Part shown: positions 7,548 through 15,120 of the stretch, in pieces | Layout of the letters: every line of letters begins with the position of its first letter | Numbering within the stretch: position 1 is the stretch's first letter | Source of the DNA: an uncultured Ignavibacteria bacterium | GTDB taxonomy: Bacteria > Bacteroidota > Ignavibacteria > Ignavibacteriales > Melioribacteraceae | NCBI GenBank assembly: GCA_937930275.1 | Contig: CALGLM010000183.1 | Span: forward strand, 1 to 15,407 | Length of the DNA: 15,407 nt | Direction: 5' to 3' | The notes under the pieces: generated by a model | Told to the model about the DNA's origin: nothing | What the model saw: only the letters and a program-made list of their open reading frames with translations | Database searches by the model: none | Made by a program: the position numbers and the translations under genes

Positions 7548-7579
7548 CAAAATTAAGGTATTTTTTACACAATGTAAAA
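7548..7579 (-). promoter_or_regulatory. Promoter of the rhomboid operon with overlapping palindrome
   Basis: On the minus strand TAATTTTG (7555-7548) matches the Bacteroidetes -7 box TAnnTTTG. Twenty bases upstream is TTT rather than TTG. The alternative reading is TTTACA-N17-TAATTT. A palindrome TTTTACA-CAA-TGTAAAA (7563-7579, 7-base arms) covers the upstream element and could be an operator for an unknown regulator. Confidence 0.45.
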
Positions 7580-7665
7580 TTTTATATTATTAGACATTAA
7601 AAGTTATAAAAAGGTTCTGGTTTTTTTTGTAATCTAAAAGTTTCTATTGTTTTAGTAATTGAATT

Positions 7666-7753
7666 GTTACAATAATTTCGACCCTACGGGTCTAAAAGAA
7701 GTGTAAGTAACTGTATTGAGAAATAAGCCTCAGAGAGGCGATATTATTGTAAC
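7666..7753. repeat. Inverted pair of hairpin repeat modules
   Basis: GTTACAATAATTTCG (7666-7680) runs into the stem GACCC-tac-GGGTC (7680-7692). On the opposite strand GTTACAATAATATCG (7753-7739) runs into GCCTC-tct-GAGGC (7739-7727). The two 15-mers match at 14 of 15 positions in inverted orientation, and each carries its own small hairpin with a different stem sequence, so the architecture is conserved while the stem varies. Confidence 0.75.
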
Positions 7754-7771
7754 AAGATAAAACAAGAGAAC

Positions 7772-7905
7772 AGTAGCCCCAGCGGAGAGACATAATTTAA
7801 TAAGATGACAAATATTATCGCTTTCAGGAGCATTTTAAGTGTTACAATAATACGAGTTTAAAACATTAAAAACGGTTTAGTAGCCCCTATTTGAAAATAG
7901 TTGTA
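7772..7905 (+). repeat. Further degenerate copies of the composite hairpin element
   Basis: GTAGCCCC occurs at 7773-7780 and at 7880-7887. ACAAATATTATCG followed by CTTTCAGGAG lies at 7808-7830. GTTACAATAATACG (one base short of the consensus) lies at 7841-7854. Together with the inverted pair upstream they fill much of the 561-base spacer 7524-8084, in which no gene is visible. Confidence 0.55.
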
Positions 7906-7963
7906 ATTAAATAAATTGGTAAGAAAGTAATAGCTGAAGAACGTAAATTAATATTTTGATAGG

Positions 7964-7981
7964 ACGGGGTTTAAACCCCGT
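7964..7981. repeat. 18-base perfect palindrome
   Basis: ACGGGGTTT|AAACCCCGT is a perfect palindrome, far more GC-rich than the DNA around it. It is followed by A-rich DNA on the plus strand and is not positioned as a terminator for a neighbouring gene. It is most likely another member of the spacer's hairpin repeats. Confidence 0.7.
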
Positions 7982-8017
7982 GTAAAAAGAAAAACATTAC
8001 CAAAATAATTAACAAAT

Positions 8018-8050
8018 AAAAAAAATCCCCATTCCGATTAAGGAATGAGG
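8018..8050 (-). terminator. Intrinsic terminator of pgk
   Basis: On the minus strand, 35 bases after the pgk stop, the stem CCTCATTCC / GGAATGGGG (one C-A mismatch, 6-base loop) is followed by A and eight consecutive T residues (8025-8018). Confidence 0.85.
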
Positions 8051-8053
8051 ACA

Positions 8054-8081
8054 TTAAGAATTCAAAATTAAGAATTCAAAA
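8054..8081. repeat. Tandem duplication of a 14-base unit
   Basis: TTAAGAATTCAAAA occurs twice in direct tandem (8054-8067 and 8068-8081), just beyond the pgk stop codon and before its terminator. Confidence 0.8.
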
Positions 8082-8084
8082 TTA

Positions 8085-9281
8085 TTATTTATCGTTTAAT
8101 GCAGCAACGCCGGGTAATACTTTACCTTCTAAAAATTCTAACGAAGCACCTCCCCCTGTTGAAACGTGAGTTACTTTCTCTTCAACGCCGGCTTTTTTAA
8201 TAGCACTTGCACTATCACCACCTCCTATTATTGTAATAGCACCGTTTTCGGTAGCTTCTACTAAAGCCATTGCAATTGCATTAGTTCCTTTCGCAAAGTT
8301 ATCCATCTCAAAAACACCCATTGGACCGTTCCATAAAATAGTTTTACTTTCCAAAATAACCTTTTTAAAAGCTTCAATAGTAGCCGGACCAATATCCAAT
8401 CCCATTTTATCTGCGGGGATACCGTCAATACCAACTACTTCGGAAGGAGAGTCGTTGTTAAATTCCGGAGCAACTACAACATCTTTCGGTAACATAAAGT
8501 TTACGCCCGATTTTGGTACGCTTTCTAAAATCTCTTTAGCTAAATCAACTTTCTCGGCTTCCAATAAAGATGTTCCGACTTCGTGTCCCATCGCTTTGTA
8601 GAAAGTATAAGCCATACCGCCGCCGATAATTAAATTATCAACTTTGGAAACTAAATTGTTTATAACGTCAATTTTGCCGGAAATTTTTGCTCCGCCCAAT
8701 ATTGCCGTAAAAGGACGTTTTGGATTAGCAACGGCATTTCCTAAGTAATCTAATTCTTTTTTCATTAAATAACCGCTAACACAAGTAGTAATATACTTTG
8801 TTACTCCTTCGGTTGAAGCATGAGCGCGGTGCGCACTTCCAAAAGCATCGTTAACGTAAACATCACCTAACTCGGCTAATTGAGCCGCAAATTCGGGAAC
8901 ATTTTTTTCTTCTTCGGCATGGTAGCGTAAATTTTCCAACAAGCAAACTTCGCCGTCTTTTAGTCCGTTTACTAATGATTTAACTTCTTCTCCAACACAA
9001 TCAGAAGCCATTTTAACTTCAACGCCTAACAATTCGCTTAAACGAACTGCTGCCGGTTTTAAGCTATATTTTGGGTTTGGCTGTCCTTTTGGACGTCCTA
9101 AGTGGCTCATTAAAATTACTTTTCCGCCTTCAGCCATAATTTTTTTAATTGTAGGTAATGCAGAAGTAATTCTTATATCGTCAGTAATATTTAGGTTTTC
9201 GTCTAAAGGAACGTTAAAATCAACGCGAACTAATACCCTCTTTCCTTTTAATTCAATATCATCAATCATTTTTTTATTCAT
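8085..9281 (-). CDS. pgk: Phosphoglycerate kinase
   Basis: 398 residues, the usual length. It catalyses 1,3-bisphosphoglycerate + ADP to 3-phosphoglycerate + ATP in cytosolic glycolysis. Family motifs are complete: '[13 protein letters not shown]' (Asp21, Asn23), '[11 protein letters not shown]', 'LLENLRYH', '[11 protein letters not shown]', '[14 protein letters not shown]' (ADP site), '[12 protein letters not shown]' and the C-terminal '[11 protein letters not shown]'. The ATG at 9281 is preceded by a strong GGAGG (9292-9288) at 6 bases. It follows gap in the same direction, but an intrinsic terminator separates the two, so pgk depends on read-through or on a promoter I could not identify in the short gap. 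It ends with its own terminator. Confidence 0.98.
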   Translation of the reverse strand: MNKKMIDDIELKGKRVLVRVDFNVPLDENLNITDDIRITSALPTIKKIMAEGGKVILMSHLGRPKGQPNPKYSLKPAAVRLSELLGVEVKMASDCVGEEVKSLVNGLKDGEVCLLENLRYHAEEEKNVPEFAAQLAELGDVYVNDAFGSAHRAHASTEGVTKYITTCVSGYLMKKELDYLGNAVANPKRPFTAILGGAKISGKIDVINNLVSKVDNLIIGGGMAYTFYKAMGHEVGTSLLEAEKVDLAKEILESVPKSGVNFMLPKDVVVAPEFNNDSPSEVVGIDGIPADKMGLDIGPATIEAFKKVILESKTILWNGPMGVFEMDNFAKGTNAIAMALVEATENGAITIIGGGDSASAIKKAGVEEKVTHVSTGGGASLEFLEGKVLPGVAALNDK

Positions 9282-9305
9282 ATAAATCCTCCAAAGAATT
9301 TAATT

Positions 9306-9338
9306 TAAAAAAAAGACGCAAGAGTATCCTGCGTCTTT
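9306..9338 (-). terminator. Intrinsic terminator between gap and pgk
   Basis: On the minus strand the perfect 9-base stem AAAGACGCA / TGCGTCTTT (9338-9330 and 9320-9312, 9-base loop) runs into T8 (9314-9307) and then AAATT. It starts 30 bases after the gap stop codon. It may be partial, giving more gap than pgk message. Confidence 0.75.
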
Positions 9339-9367
9339 GTAATTCTATCTGCTTGATATAACCTTAG

Positions 9368-10433
<1,066 letters not shown>

Positions 10434-10482
10434 CAAAAGGGCATTAATTTTTGATTAAGTTTTATTTTATTCAAAAATGTGC

Positions 10483-10513
10483 TTGTTTAATTCCCAAAAA
10501 TTTAGTATTAATG
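10483..10513 (+). promoter_or_regulatory. Putative promoter of the Crp/Fnr gene
   Basis: TTG (10483-10485), 20 bases, then TATTAATG (10506-10513), 6 of 8 to TAnnTTTG. It can equally be read as TTGTTT-N17-TATTAA. Transcription would start near 10518, inside the CRP-type operator. Confidence 0.45.
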
Positions 10514-10528
10514 TGAGCTCAATCACAT
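10511..10528. promoter_or_regulatory. CRP-type operator
   Basis: ATGTGA-gctcaa-TCACAT is a palindrome with perfect 6-base arms and the exact TGTGA-N6-TCACA spacing of the enterobacterial CRP consensus. It lies 22 bases before the start codon of a Crp/Fnr regulator whose recognition helix keeps the three CRP base-contacting residues. Its overlap with the predicted -7 box and transcription start suggests autorepression. Confidence 0.75.
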
Positions 10529-10550
10529 TTTTTTATTAATAGAGGTGAAT

Positions 10551-11234
10551 ATGTCTTCGTCCTCCGAATTTTTAAAGTACGTACCGATTTTTTCTGAATT
10601 ACCGGATAGCACGATTGATACAATTAGTGAAGCAGGCAGCAGAAGATACTACAAACGAGAGACGGTAGTATTATTGGAAGAAGATGCAGGCTCGGCACTA
10701 TTTATTATTGTAGAAGGGAAAGTAAAAGTTAGTAGAACAAGTACAGACGGTCGCGAAGTTATTTTATCTATATTGGCAGATTCCGATTTTTTTGGCGAAA
10801 TGGCAATTTTAGACGGACAAGCGCGTTCGGCTACGGTTACGGCAATTGAAGATACAGAGCTGTTTATTATTCAACGTGCACAATTTTTAGATTTGTTGCA
10901 AACACATCCCGAAATTGCTATTGCATTGTTACAGGAATTAACCCGCAGATTACGCCAAGCAGATATTAAAATTAAAGCGCTTTCTTTAAAAGACGCAGAA
11001 GGTAAGGTTGCAACGGTTATTTTGCAATTAGCTGATGACTTAGGCAAAATTAAAAGCGGTATTGTTGAGATTGAAAAAATGCCTCTTCAGCAAGATTTGG
11101 CTAATATGGCAGGTACTTCGAGAGAAACTATTTCAAGAACTTTGCATGCCTTTGCTAAAAAAGAACTTATTGAGATGGACGGAACAAAATTAAAAATATT
11201 GGATTATATTAAGTTTAAAGAGTTGTACGTTTAA
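10551..11234 (+). CDS. Crp/Fnr-family transcriptional regulator
   Basis: 227 residues from the ATG at 10551, which has AGAGG at 5 bases; a GTG at 10545 overlaps that ribosome-binding site and is unlikely. The N-terminal half is a cyclic-nucleotide-binding beta-roll. Its phosphate cassette 'FFGEMAILDGQARSATV' contains Gly82-Glu83 and Arg92-Ser93, the residues that bind cAMP ribose and phosphate in CRP, so nucleotide binding is plausible. A long dimerisation helix follows, then a C-terminal winged helix whose recognition helix reads 'GTSRETISRTLHAF'. Arg191, Glu192 and Arg196 match E. coli CRP Arg180, Glu181 and Arg185, which read TGTGA. There are no N-terminal Fe-S cysteines, so it is not a classical FNR. 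The matching operator sits in its own promoter. It lies 5 bases before the PHP gene. Confidence 0.9.
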   Translation: MSSSSEFLKYVPIFSELPDSTIDTISEAGSRRYYKRETVVLLEEDAGSALFIIVEGKVKVSRTSTDGREVILSILADSDFFGEMAILDGQARSATVTAIEDTELFIIQRAQFLDLLQTHPEIAIALLQELTRRLRQADIKIKALSLKDAEGKVATVILQLADDLGKIKSGIVEIEKMPLQQDLANMAGTSRETISRTLHAFAKKELIEMDGTKLKILDYIKFKELYV

Positions 11235-11239
11235 TAATT

Positions 11240-12067
11240 ATGCTTTCGGTTGCAGATTTACATTTACATTCATACTTTAGTGACGGGTTTTTATCACCAA
11301 GTGATTTAATTGATAAAGTTGCGGCTGCAGGTATAAAAATAGCCAGTTTAACCGACCATGATTCGGTTGACGGTGTAGCAGAAGCAAAGGAGAGAGCTAA
11401 ATTTCACGGTATTGAAATAATTAACGGAATTGAAATTAGTACCGATGTTGAAGATAAAGAAGTGCACTTATTAGGTTATTTTATTAACACCGAAGATGAA
11501 AGTTTAATTAAGTATATCAAGTTTTTTAAAGCCGAACGCATGAATAGGGCAATGAAAATTATTGAAAAGCTTAATTTTTTGGGTGTTAATATATCAATAG
11601 ATGACGTAGTGAAACGAGCTAAGTACTCATCAATAGGGCGTCCTCATATTGCAAATACGCTTGTTGCTTTAGGTGCGGTTAAAAATTATTACGAAGCTTT
11701 TGATAAATATCTTAGAGATAACGGACCGGCTTATGTTAAAAAAAATCACCTTTCGGCTGCAAGTGCAATTAAGCTAATTAGTGATGCAGGAGGACTTGTT
11801 ATATTAGCCCATCCTATTAATATAGGTGATTCTATTTTAACCTCGCTTATTAAATCGGGAATTGACGGAATAGAAACTATTCATCCGTCACATATGCACA
11901 ATCATACAAACTTTTATAGGGGTATTGTAAATTCATATTTTCTGTTTGAAACAGGCGGTTCTGATTATCACGGCGGTTATAAAAACGATGACTCCAATTT
12001 AGGAAAATATGTAATCCCCTCCAAGTTAGTTGATACAATGAGAAGATTAGTTTATAAAAATTATTAA
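11240..12067 (+). CDS. PHP-domain phosphoesterase (RNase AM/TrpH-like)
   Basis: 275 residues, the normal length. Metal-binding PHP motifs run in order: 'ADLHLHSYFSDG' (His8, His10, Asp15), 'SLTDHDSVDG' (Asp39, His40), 'INGIEIS' (Glu65), 'VHLLGYF' (His76), 'VILAHP' (His191) and 'GGSDYHGG' (Asp242, His244). The architecture matches the YciV/TrpH group, which hydrolyses 3',5'-nucleoside bisphosphates or trims RNA 5' ends. The exact substrate is inferred from the family. The gene begins 5 bases after the crp stop with no Shine-Dalgarno sequence, implying coupling, and ribH follows after 9 bases. Confidence 0.9.
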   Translation: MLSVADLHLHSYFSDGFLSPSDLIDKVAAAGIKIASLTDHDSVDGVAEAKERAKFHGIEIINGIEISTDVEDKEVHLLGYFINTEDESLIKYIKFFKAERMNRAMKIIEKLNFLGVNISIDDVVKRAKYSSIGRPHIANTLVALGAVKNYYEAFDKYLRDNGPAYVKKNHLSAASAIKLISDAGGLVILAHPINIGDSILTSLIKSGIDGIETIHPSHMHNHTNFYRGIVNSYFLFETGGSDYHGGYKNDDSNLGKYVIPSKLVDTMRRLVYKNY

Positions 12068-12076
12068 GGAATAAAA

Positions 12077-12538
12077 ATGAATATTATCGAAGGTAATTTA
12101 ATTGCTAAAAATATAAAATTTGCAATTGTGGTAAGTCGTTTTAACGATTTTATTAGCCAAAAATTGGTAGAAGGAGCAATAGACTGCTTAAAACGACATG
12201 AAGCACAAGAAGAAAATATTACTATTGTAAAAGTCCCCGGTGCGTTTGAAATTCCTGTTGCTGCCGAAAAATTAGCAGAATTCAAAAAATATGATGCGTT
12301 AATTTGTGTTGGTGCAGTAATACGCGGAAGTACTCCTCATTTTGATTATGTTGCTGCAGAAGTATCCAAAGGAATTGCACAAACATCATTAAAGCATAAG
12401 TTGCCTATTGCTTTTGGTGTTTTAACTACAGATACAATTGAACAAGCTATTGAAAGGGCAGGCACAAAAGCAGGTAATAAAGGATGGGATGCCGCTATGA
12501 CTGCTATAGAAATGGTTAATTTATTTAAGGAAATGTAA
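12077..12538 (+). CDS. ribH: 6,7-dimethyl-8-ribityllumazine synthase
   Basis: 153 residues, the usual size. It condenses 5-amino-6-ribitylamino-uracil with 3,4-dihydroxy-2-butanone 4-phosphate in the penultimate step of riboflavin synthesis. Motifs are complete: 'VVSRFNDF', '[12 protein letters not shown]', '[16 protein letters not shown]' with the general-base His88, '[17 protein letters not shown]' and '[10 protein letters not shown]'. An AAGGA lies 6 bases before the ATG. It is the last gene of the crp-PHP-ribH group; no other rib gene is in the window. Confidence 0.97.
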   Translation: MNIIEGNLIAKNIKFAIVVSRFNDFISQKLVEGAIDCLKRHEAQEENITIVKVPGAFEIPVAAEKLAEFKKYDALICVGAVIRGSTPHFDYVAAEVSKGIAQTSLKHKLPIAFGVLTTDTIEQAIERAGTKAGNKGWDAAMTAIEMVNLFKEM

Positions 12539-12586
12539 AATTGGAATCAGAAAGGAGGGCTAAATCTAAAATTCTTGTTTTTTTAC

Positions 12587-12617
12587 TTGACAATAAATGA
12601 ACAATCATTTATTTTAG
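12587..12617 (+). promoter_or_regulatory. Promoter of tetR
   Basis: TTGACA (12587-12592) is a perfect -35 hexamer; after 17 bases comes TATTTT (12610-12615). Read the Bacteroidetes way it is TTG-N20-TATTTTAG, 7 of 8 to TAnnTTTG. The start of transcription would fall at or within a base or two of the tetR ATG (12622), so the message is probably leaderless; no Shine-Dalgarno sequence is at a usable distance. Confidence 0.65.
12592..12613. promoter_or_regulatory. TetR operator 1 (tetR promoter)
   Basis: AATAAATGA (12592-12600), ACAA, TCATTTATT (12605-12613): a palindrome with perfect 9-base arms filling the spacer between the two promoter elements. The same half-site at the same spacing recurs upstream of the SDR gene, so bound TetR should block both promoters. 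Confidence 0.8.
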
Positions 12618-12621
12618 AAGT

Positions 12622-13194
12622 ATGAGAATTAAAGATGAAAGTAAACAAAAAGCAATTATTAAAGCAACAGTAAAGCTTGTTAACGAAATTGGATTTGCTG
12701 CTTGCTCCGTTTCAAAAATCGCAAATTTAGCGGGAGTGTCTCCTGCTACTATCTATATCTATTATAAAAATAAAGAAGATTTGTTGGTATCTACATTTGT
12801 TGAAATTAAGAAAATGCTGAGCGAAGCTCTTTTGATTAATTTTGATAACCAAAGACCTTTTAGAGATATATTAAAGACATTTTGGAATAATGGTTTTGAA
12901 TTTTCGGCAAAATATAATGATTTATATCTTTATATGGAGCAATTTACAAATTCTGCGTTTAACGAACTTGTAAACCACGAAGAAGTCGAAAAGCATTTTG
13001 AGCCGTTTTTTGATGTCCTAAAAAAGGGAATAGAGCAAAAAGTGATTAAGGATGTTCCTATTGAAATGCTTACTGCCTTCATTTTTTATCCTATGATGAT
13101 TTTAGCAAACTCAAAACAGTGCAAAAACTTAGAATTAAATTTAGATACTATAGAAAAAGCATTTTCATTAGCTTGGGATGCAATTAAGCTATAA
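12622..13194 (+). CDS. TetR/AcrR-family repressor
   Basis: 190 residues. The N-terminal DNA-binding domain is typical: 'KATVKLVNEIGFAACSVSKI' followed by 'ANLAGVSPATIYIYYKNKED', with the helix-turn-helix at residues ~28-48. The C-terminal ~130 residues form the helical ligand and dimerisation domain with aromatic clusters ('YNDLYLYMEQF'), suggesting a hydrophobic ligand, which cannot be named. It begins at the predicted transcription start, with operator 1 inside the promoter, so it is expected to be autoregulated. It is followed by operator 2 and two dehydrogenase genes in the same direction, its likely targets. Confidence 0.9.
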   Translation: MRIKDESKQKAIIKATVKLVNEIGFAACSVSKIANLAGVSPATIYIYYKNKEDLLVSTFVEIKKMLSEALLINFDNQRPFRDILKTFWNNGFEFSAKYNDLYLYMEQFTNSAFNELVNHEEVEKHFEPFFDVLKKGIEQKVIKDVPIEMLTAFIFYPMMILANSKQCKNLELNLDTIEKAFSLAWDAIKL

Positions 13195-13208
13195 AAATTT
13201 TAAATTAT

Positions 13209-13232
13209 AAATAAATGAATATTCATTTATTT
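13209..13232. promoter_or_regulatory. TetR operator 2 (upstream of the SDR gene)
   Basis: The half-site AAATAAATGAAT (13209-13220) is followed directly by its exact reverse complement: a perfect 24-base palindrome. It contains the AATAAATGA-N4-TCATTTATT pattern of operator 1. It overlaps the upstream element of a possible promoter (TTCATT-N17-TATAAA, 13222-13250). The palindrome is purely AT-rich with no useful stem strength, so it is not read as a terminator for tetR. Confidence 0.85.
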
Positions 13233-13292
13233 GAACTTTGTAATTATAAATAGTGTTTAAGTAATAGTTGTTTTTATTAAATTGAGGAAAAA

Positions 13293-14120
13293 ATGAAACA
13301 AGTAGTTTTAATAACAGGTGCTTCTTCCGGAATAGGAAAAGAAGCTGCTTTACGATTGATTGAGAAGGGATTTGTTGTATATGGAGCTGCTCGAAGAACT
13401 GACAAAATGGAAGAATTAAAAGGAAAAGGAATAAAAACTATTAAAATGGATGTTACTGTTGATAGTGAGTTGATTGAGGGTGTTAATCATATTCTTAAAA
13501 ACGAAGGTCGAATTGACATCCTTGTAAATAATGCCGGTTACGGTTCTTATGGTGCGGTAGAAGATGTTCCTATAGAAGAAGCAAAATATCAATTTGAAGT
13601 AAATGTTTTTGGACTTGCACGCTTAAGTCAATTAGTTATTCCGCATATGAGAAACCAAAAATTTGGACGAATTATTAATATTTCTTCTGTTGCGGGTAAA
13701 ATTTCCGAACCGAACGGTGCATGGTACCATTCTTCAAAATTTGCCGTTGAAGGATTAAGTGATTGTTTACGTCAAGAATTAAAACCGTTTGGTATTGATG
13801 TTGTTTTAATTGAACCCGGTCCAATATATACTGAATGGAATACGATTGCGAGAGAAAATTTGTTGAAAATATCCGGCAATACTGCATATGGAGAATTAGC
13901 AAAAAAACAATATAAGTTCTTAGAAATATTAGATAAATATGGATCAAAAGCCGATGTAATTGCCGATGCAATTGTTAAGGCAGTAATTGCTAAAAAACCT
14001 AAAACAAGATATGTAAAAGGAAGGTCATCATCTATTTTGCTATGGACACGTAAACTTTTATCTGATCGAATATACGATTGGTTAATTCTTAAATCAATTA
14101 ATCTTGTCGGGAGTAAATAA
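13293..14120 (+). CDS. Classical short-chain dehydrogenase/reductase (SDR)
   Basis: 275 residues. The coenzyme motif 'TGASSGIG' is at residues 8-15. Arg34-Arg35 after the second strand favour NADP(H). Further features are 'DILVNNAGYG' (Asn79-Asn80), Asn104 in 'FEVNVFG', Ser132 in 'INISSV' and the catalytic Tyr145-x3-Lys149 in 'YHSSK', followed by 'EPGPIYTEW'. The active tetrad is complete, so it should be an active oxidoreductase. The C-terminal tail ('LLWTRKLLSDRIYDWLI') is amphipathic and common in SDRs acting on lipids or hydrophobic carbonyls; the substrate is unknown. GAGG lies 5 bases before the ATG. It follows TetR operator 2 and abuts the next gene. Confidence 0.93.
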   Translation: MKQVVLITGASSGIGKEAALRLIEKGFVVYGAARRTDKMEELKGKGIKTIKMDVTVDSELIEGVNHILKNEGRIDILVNNAGYGSYGAVEDVPIEEAKYQFEVNVFGLARLSQLVIPHMRNQKFGRIINISSVAGKISEPNGAWYHSSKFAVEGLSDCLRQELKPFGIDVVLIEPGPIYTEWNTIARENLLKISGNTAYGELAKKQYKFLEILDKYGSKADVIADAIVKAVIAKKPKTRYVKGRSSSILLWTRKLLSDRIYDWLILKSINLVGSK

Positions 14121-14783
14121 ATGATAAATACAATTATTTTTGGCTCAACAGGAATGGTTGGCGAAGGAGTCTTACATATCTGCCTAAATGATGAAAGAGT
14201 AAACAAAGTGCTTGTAATAAATAGAAAATCTTGTGATATAATACATCCCAAATTGGAAGAAATAATTCTTACTGATTTTAATGATATTGAATCAATTAGT
14301 GATAAACTTTCTAATTATAATGCATGTTATTATTGCATGGGAGTTTCCTCAGTGGGAATGCCTTTGGAAAAATATAAAAACATAACTTATAACTTAACTT
14401 TAAAAATAGGTAAACTACTAAGAGATATTAATGATGATATGACATTTTGTTATGTTAGCGGCGAGGGAACTGATGAGACTGAAAAGAACAGAGCAAAATG
14501 GGCTAACATAAAAGGGAAAACTGAAAATGATTTGGCAAAGTTAGGTTTTAAATCAACTTATATGTTTAGACCCGGTTATATTCACCCGATTAAAGGACTA
14601 AAAAATACTCATAAATTTTATAAGTTTTTAGTACCAATCTATCCTCTTTTAAAAATTCTTTTTAATAAACATATGTGTACTTTAGAAGAATTAGGCAATT
14701 CAATGATTTATGTTACTTCAAATAAAACGGATAATAAAATTTTAAACAACCTATATATTAAAGAATTAGGGAATAAAATATAA
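14121..14783 (+). CDS. Atypical SDR / NAD(P)-binding Rossmann protein (HTATIP2-like)
   Basis: 220 residues. The N-terminal nucleotide motif is 'IIFGSTGMVGEGVL' (Gly8-x-x-Gly11-x-x-Gly14), and 'VINRKS' follows the second strand, suggesting NADP(H). 'YYCMGVSSVGM' and 'YVSGEGTD' mark the fourth and fifth strands. Where extended SDRs carry YxxxK, this protein has 'WANIKGKTENDL': Trp replaces the catalytic Tyr while the Lys is kept, as I recall for this small family. 'MFRPGYIHPIKG' follows. It may be a coenzyme-binding sensor or a dehydrogenase of unusual mechanism. Its ATG directly follows the TAA of the classical SDR, with GGGAG at 7 bases, so the two are co-translated under the TetR. Confidence 0.8.
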   Translation: MINTIIFGSTGMVGEGVLHICLNDERVNKVLVINRKSCDIIHPKLEEIILTDFNDIESISDKLSNYNACYYCMGVSSVGMPLEKYKNITYNLTLKIGKLLRDINDDMTFCYVSGEGTDETEKNRAKWANIKGKTENDLAKLGFKSTYMFRPGYIHPIKGLKNTHKFYKFLVPIYPLLKILFNKHMCTLEELGNSMIYVTSNKTDNKILNNLYIKELGNKI

Positions 14784-14855
14784 ACGTATAAATTGTATTT
14801 TAAGTAACAAAACAAAGTTATTAAAAATGTTTCAATAAAAAATCAAACTTTATTA

Positions 14856-14926
14856 GAACAGGGATTTACAGAATTTTAATCTGATTTTAAGGATGACAAC
14901 CTCCAAAACGGAGGGAAATCCTGTTC
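14856..14926. repeat. Nested inverted repeat, possible terminator of the SDR operon
   Basis: The outer arms GAACAGGGATTT (14856-14867) and AAATCCTGTTC (14916-14926) pair with one bulged G. Inside them CCTCC-aaaac-GGAGG (14900-14914) forms a second stem. The outer arm is followed on the plus strand by ATTTTTGTTTTATT. It begins 73 bases after the last SDR stop. Apart from this and the ATCCTG repeat, 14784-15120 holds nothing recognisable. Confidence 0.4.
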
Positions 14927-15017
14927 ATTTTTGTTTTATTAAATTCGATTAGTAGCGATCAAATCTTAGTTTAAAATTAAGTATGATGCGAGTTTAATAC
15001 TGTTTCACTAAATCAGG

Positions 15018-15065
15018 TTTTATCCTGTTAATCAGTCCTTTATCCTGAAAATCCTGGTTCAAAAA
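15018..15065 (+). repeat. Dispersed 'ATCCTG' repeat, copy 2
   Basis: The last 24 bases (15042-15065) are identical to 5883-5906, and the preceding ~24 bases are similar. The two copies are about 9 kb apart, both in gene-free spacers and both in the same orientation. Confidence 0.8.
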
Positions 15066-15120
15066 CACAAACATAATTGCAAAAACGCTTTTTCACTGTT
15101 CCGCTTCATCACTTTTCCAC

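Noticed and set aside
7964..7981. Palindrome as an intrinsic terminator
   Set aside because: No T-tract follows on either strand; the real pgk terminator is at 8018-8050.
10545..10550. GTG start extending the Crp/Fnr protein by two residues
   Set aside because: It overlaps the AGAGG ribosome-binding site that serves the ATG at 10551.
12575..12625. Leader peptide (TTG start, 16 codons, stop overlapping the tetR ATG)
   Set aside because: It lies inside the promoter and operator, would need an upstream transcript, and its start is too far from the AAGGAGG.
13772..14251. Minus-strand 159-residue frame across the two SDR genes
   Set aside because: It is antisense to two well-supported Rossmann genes and has no family features.
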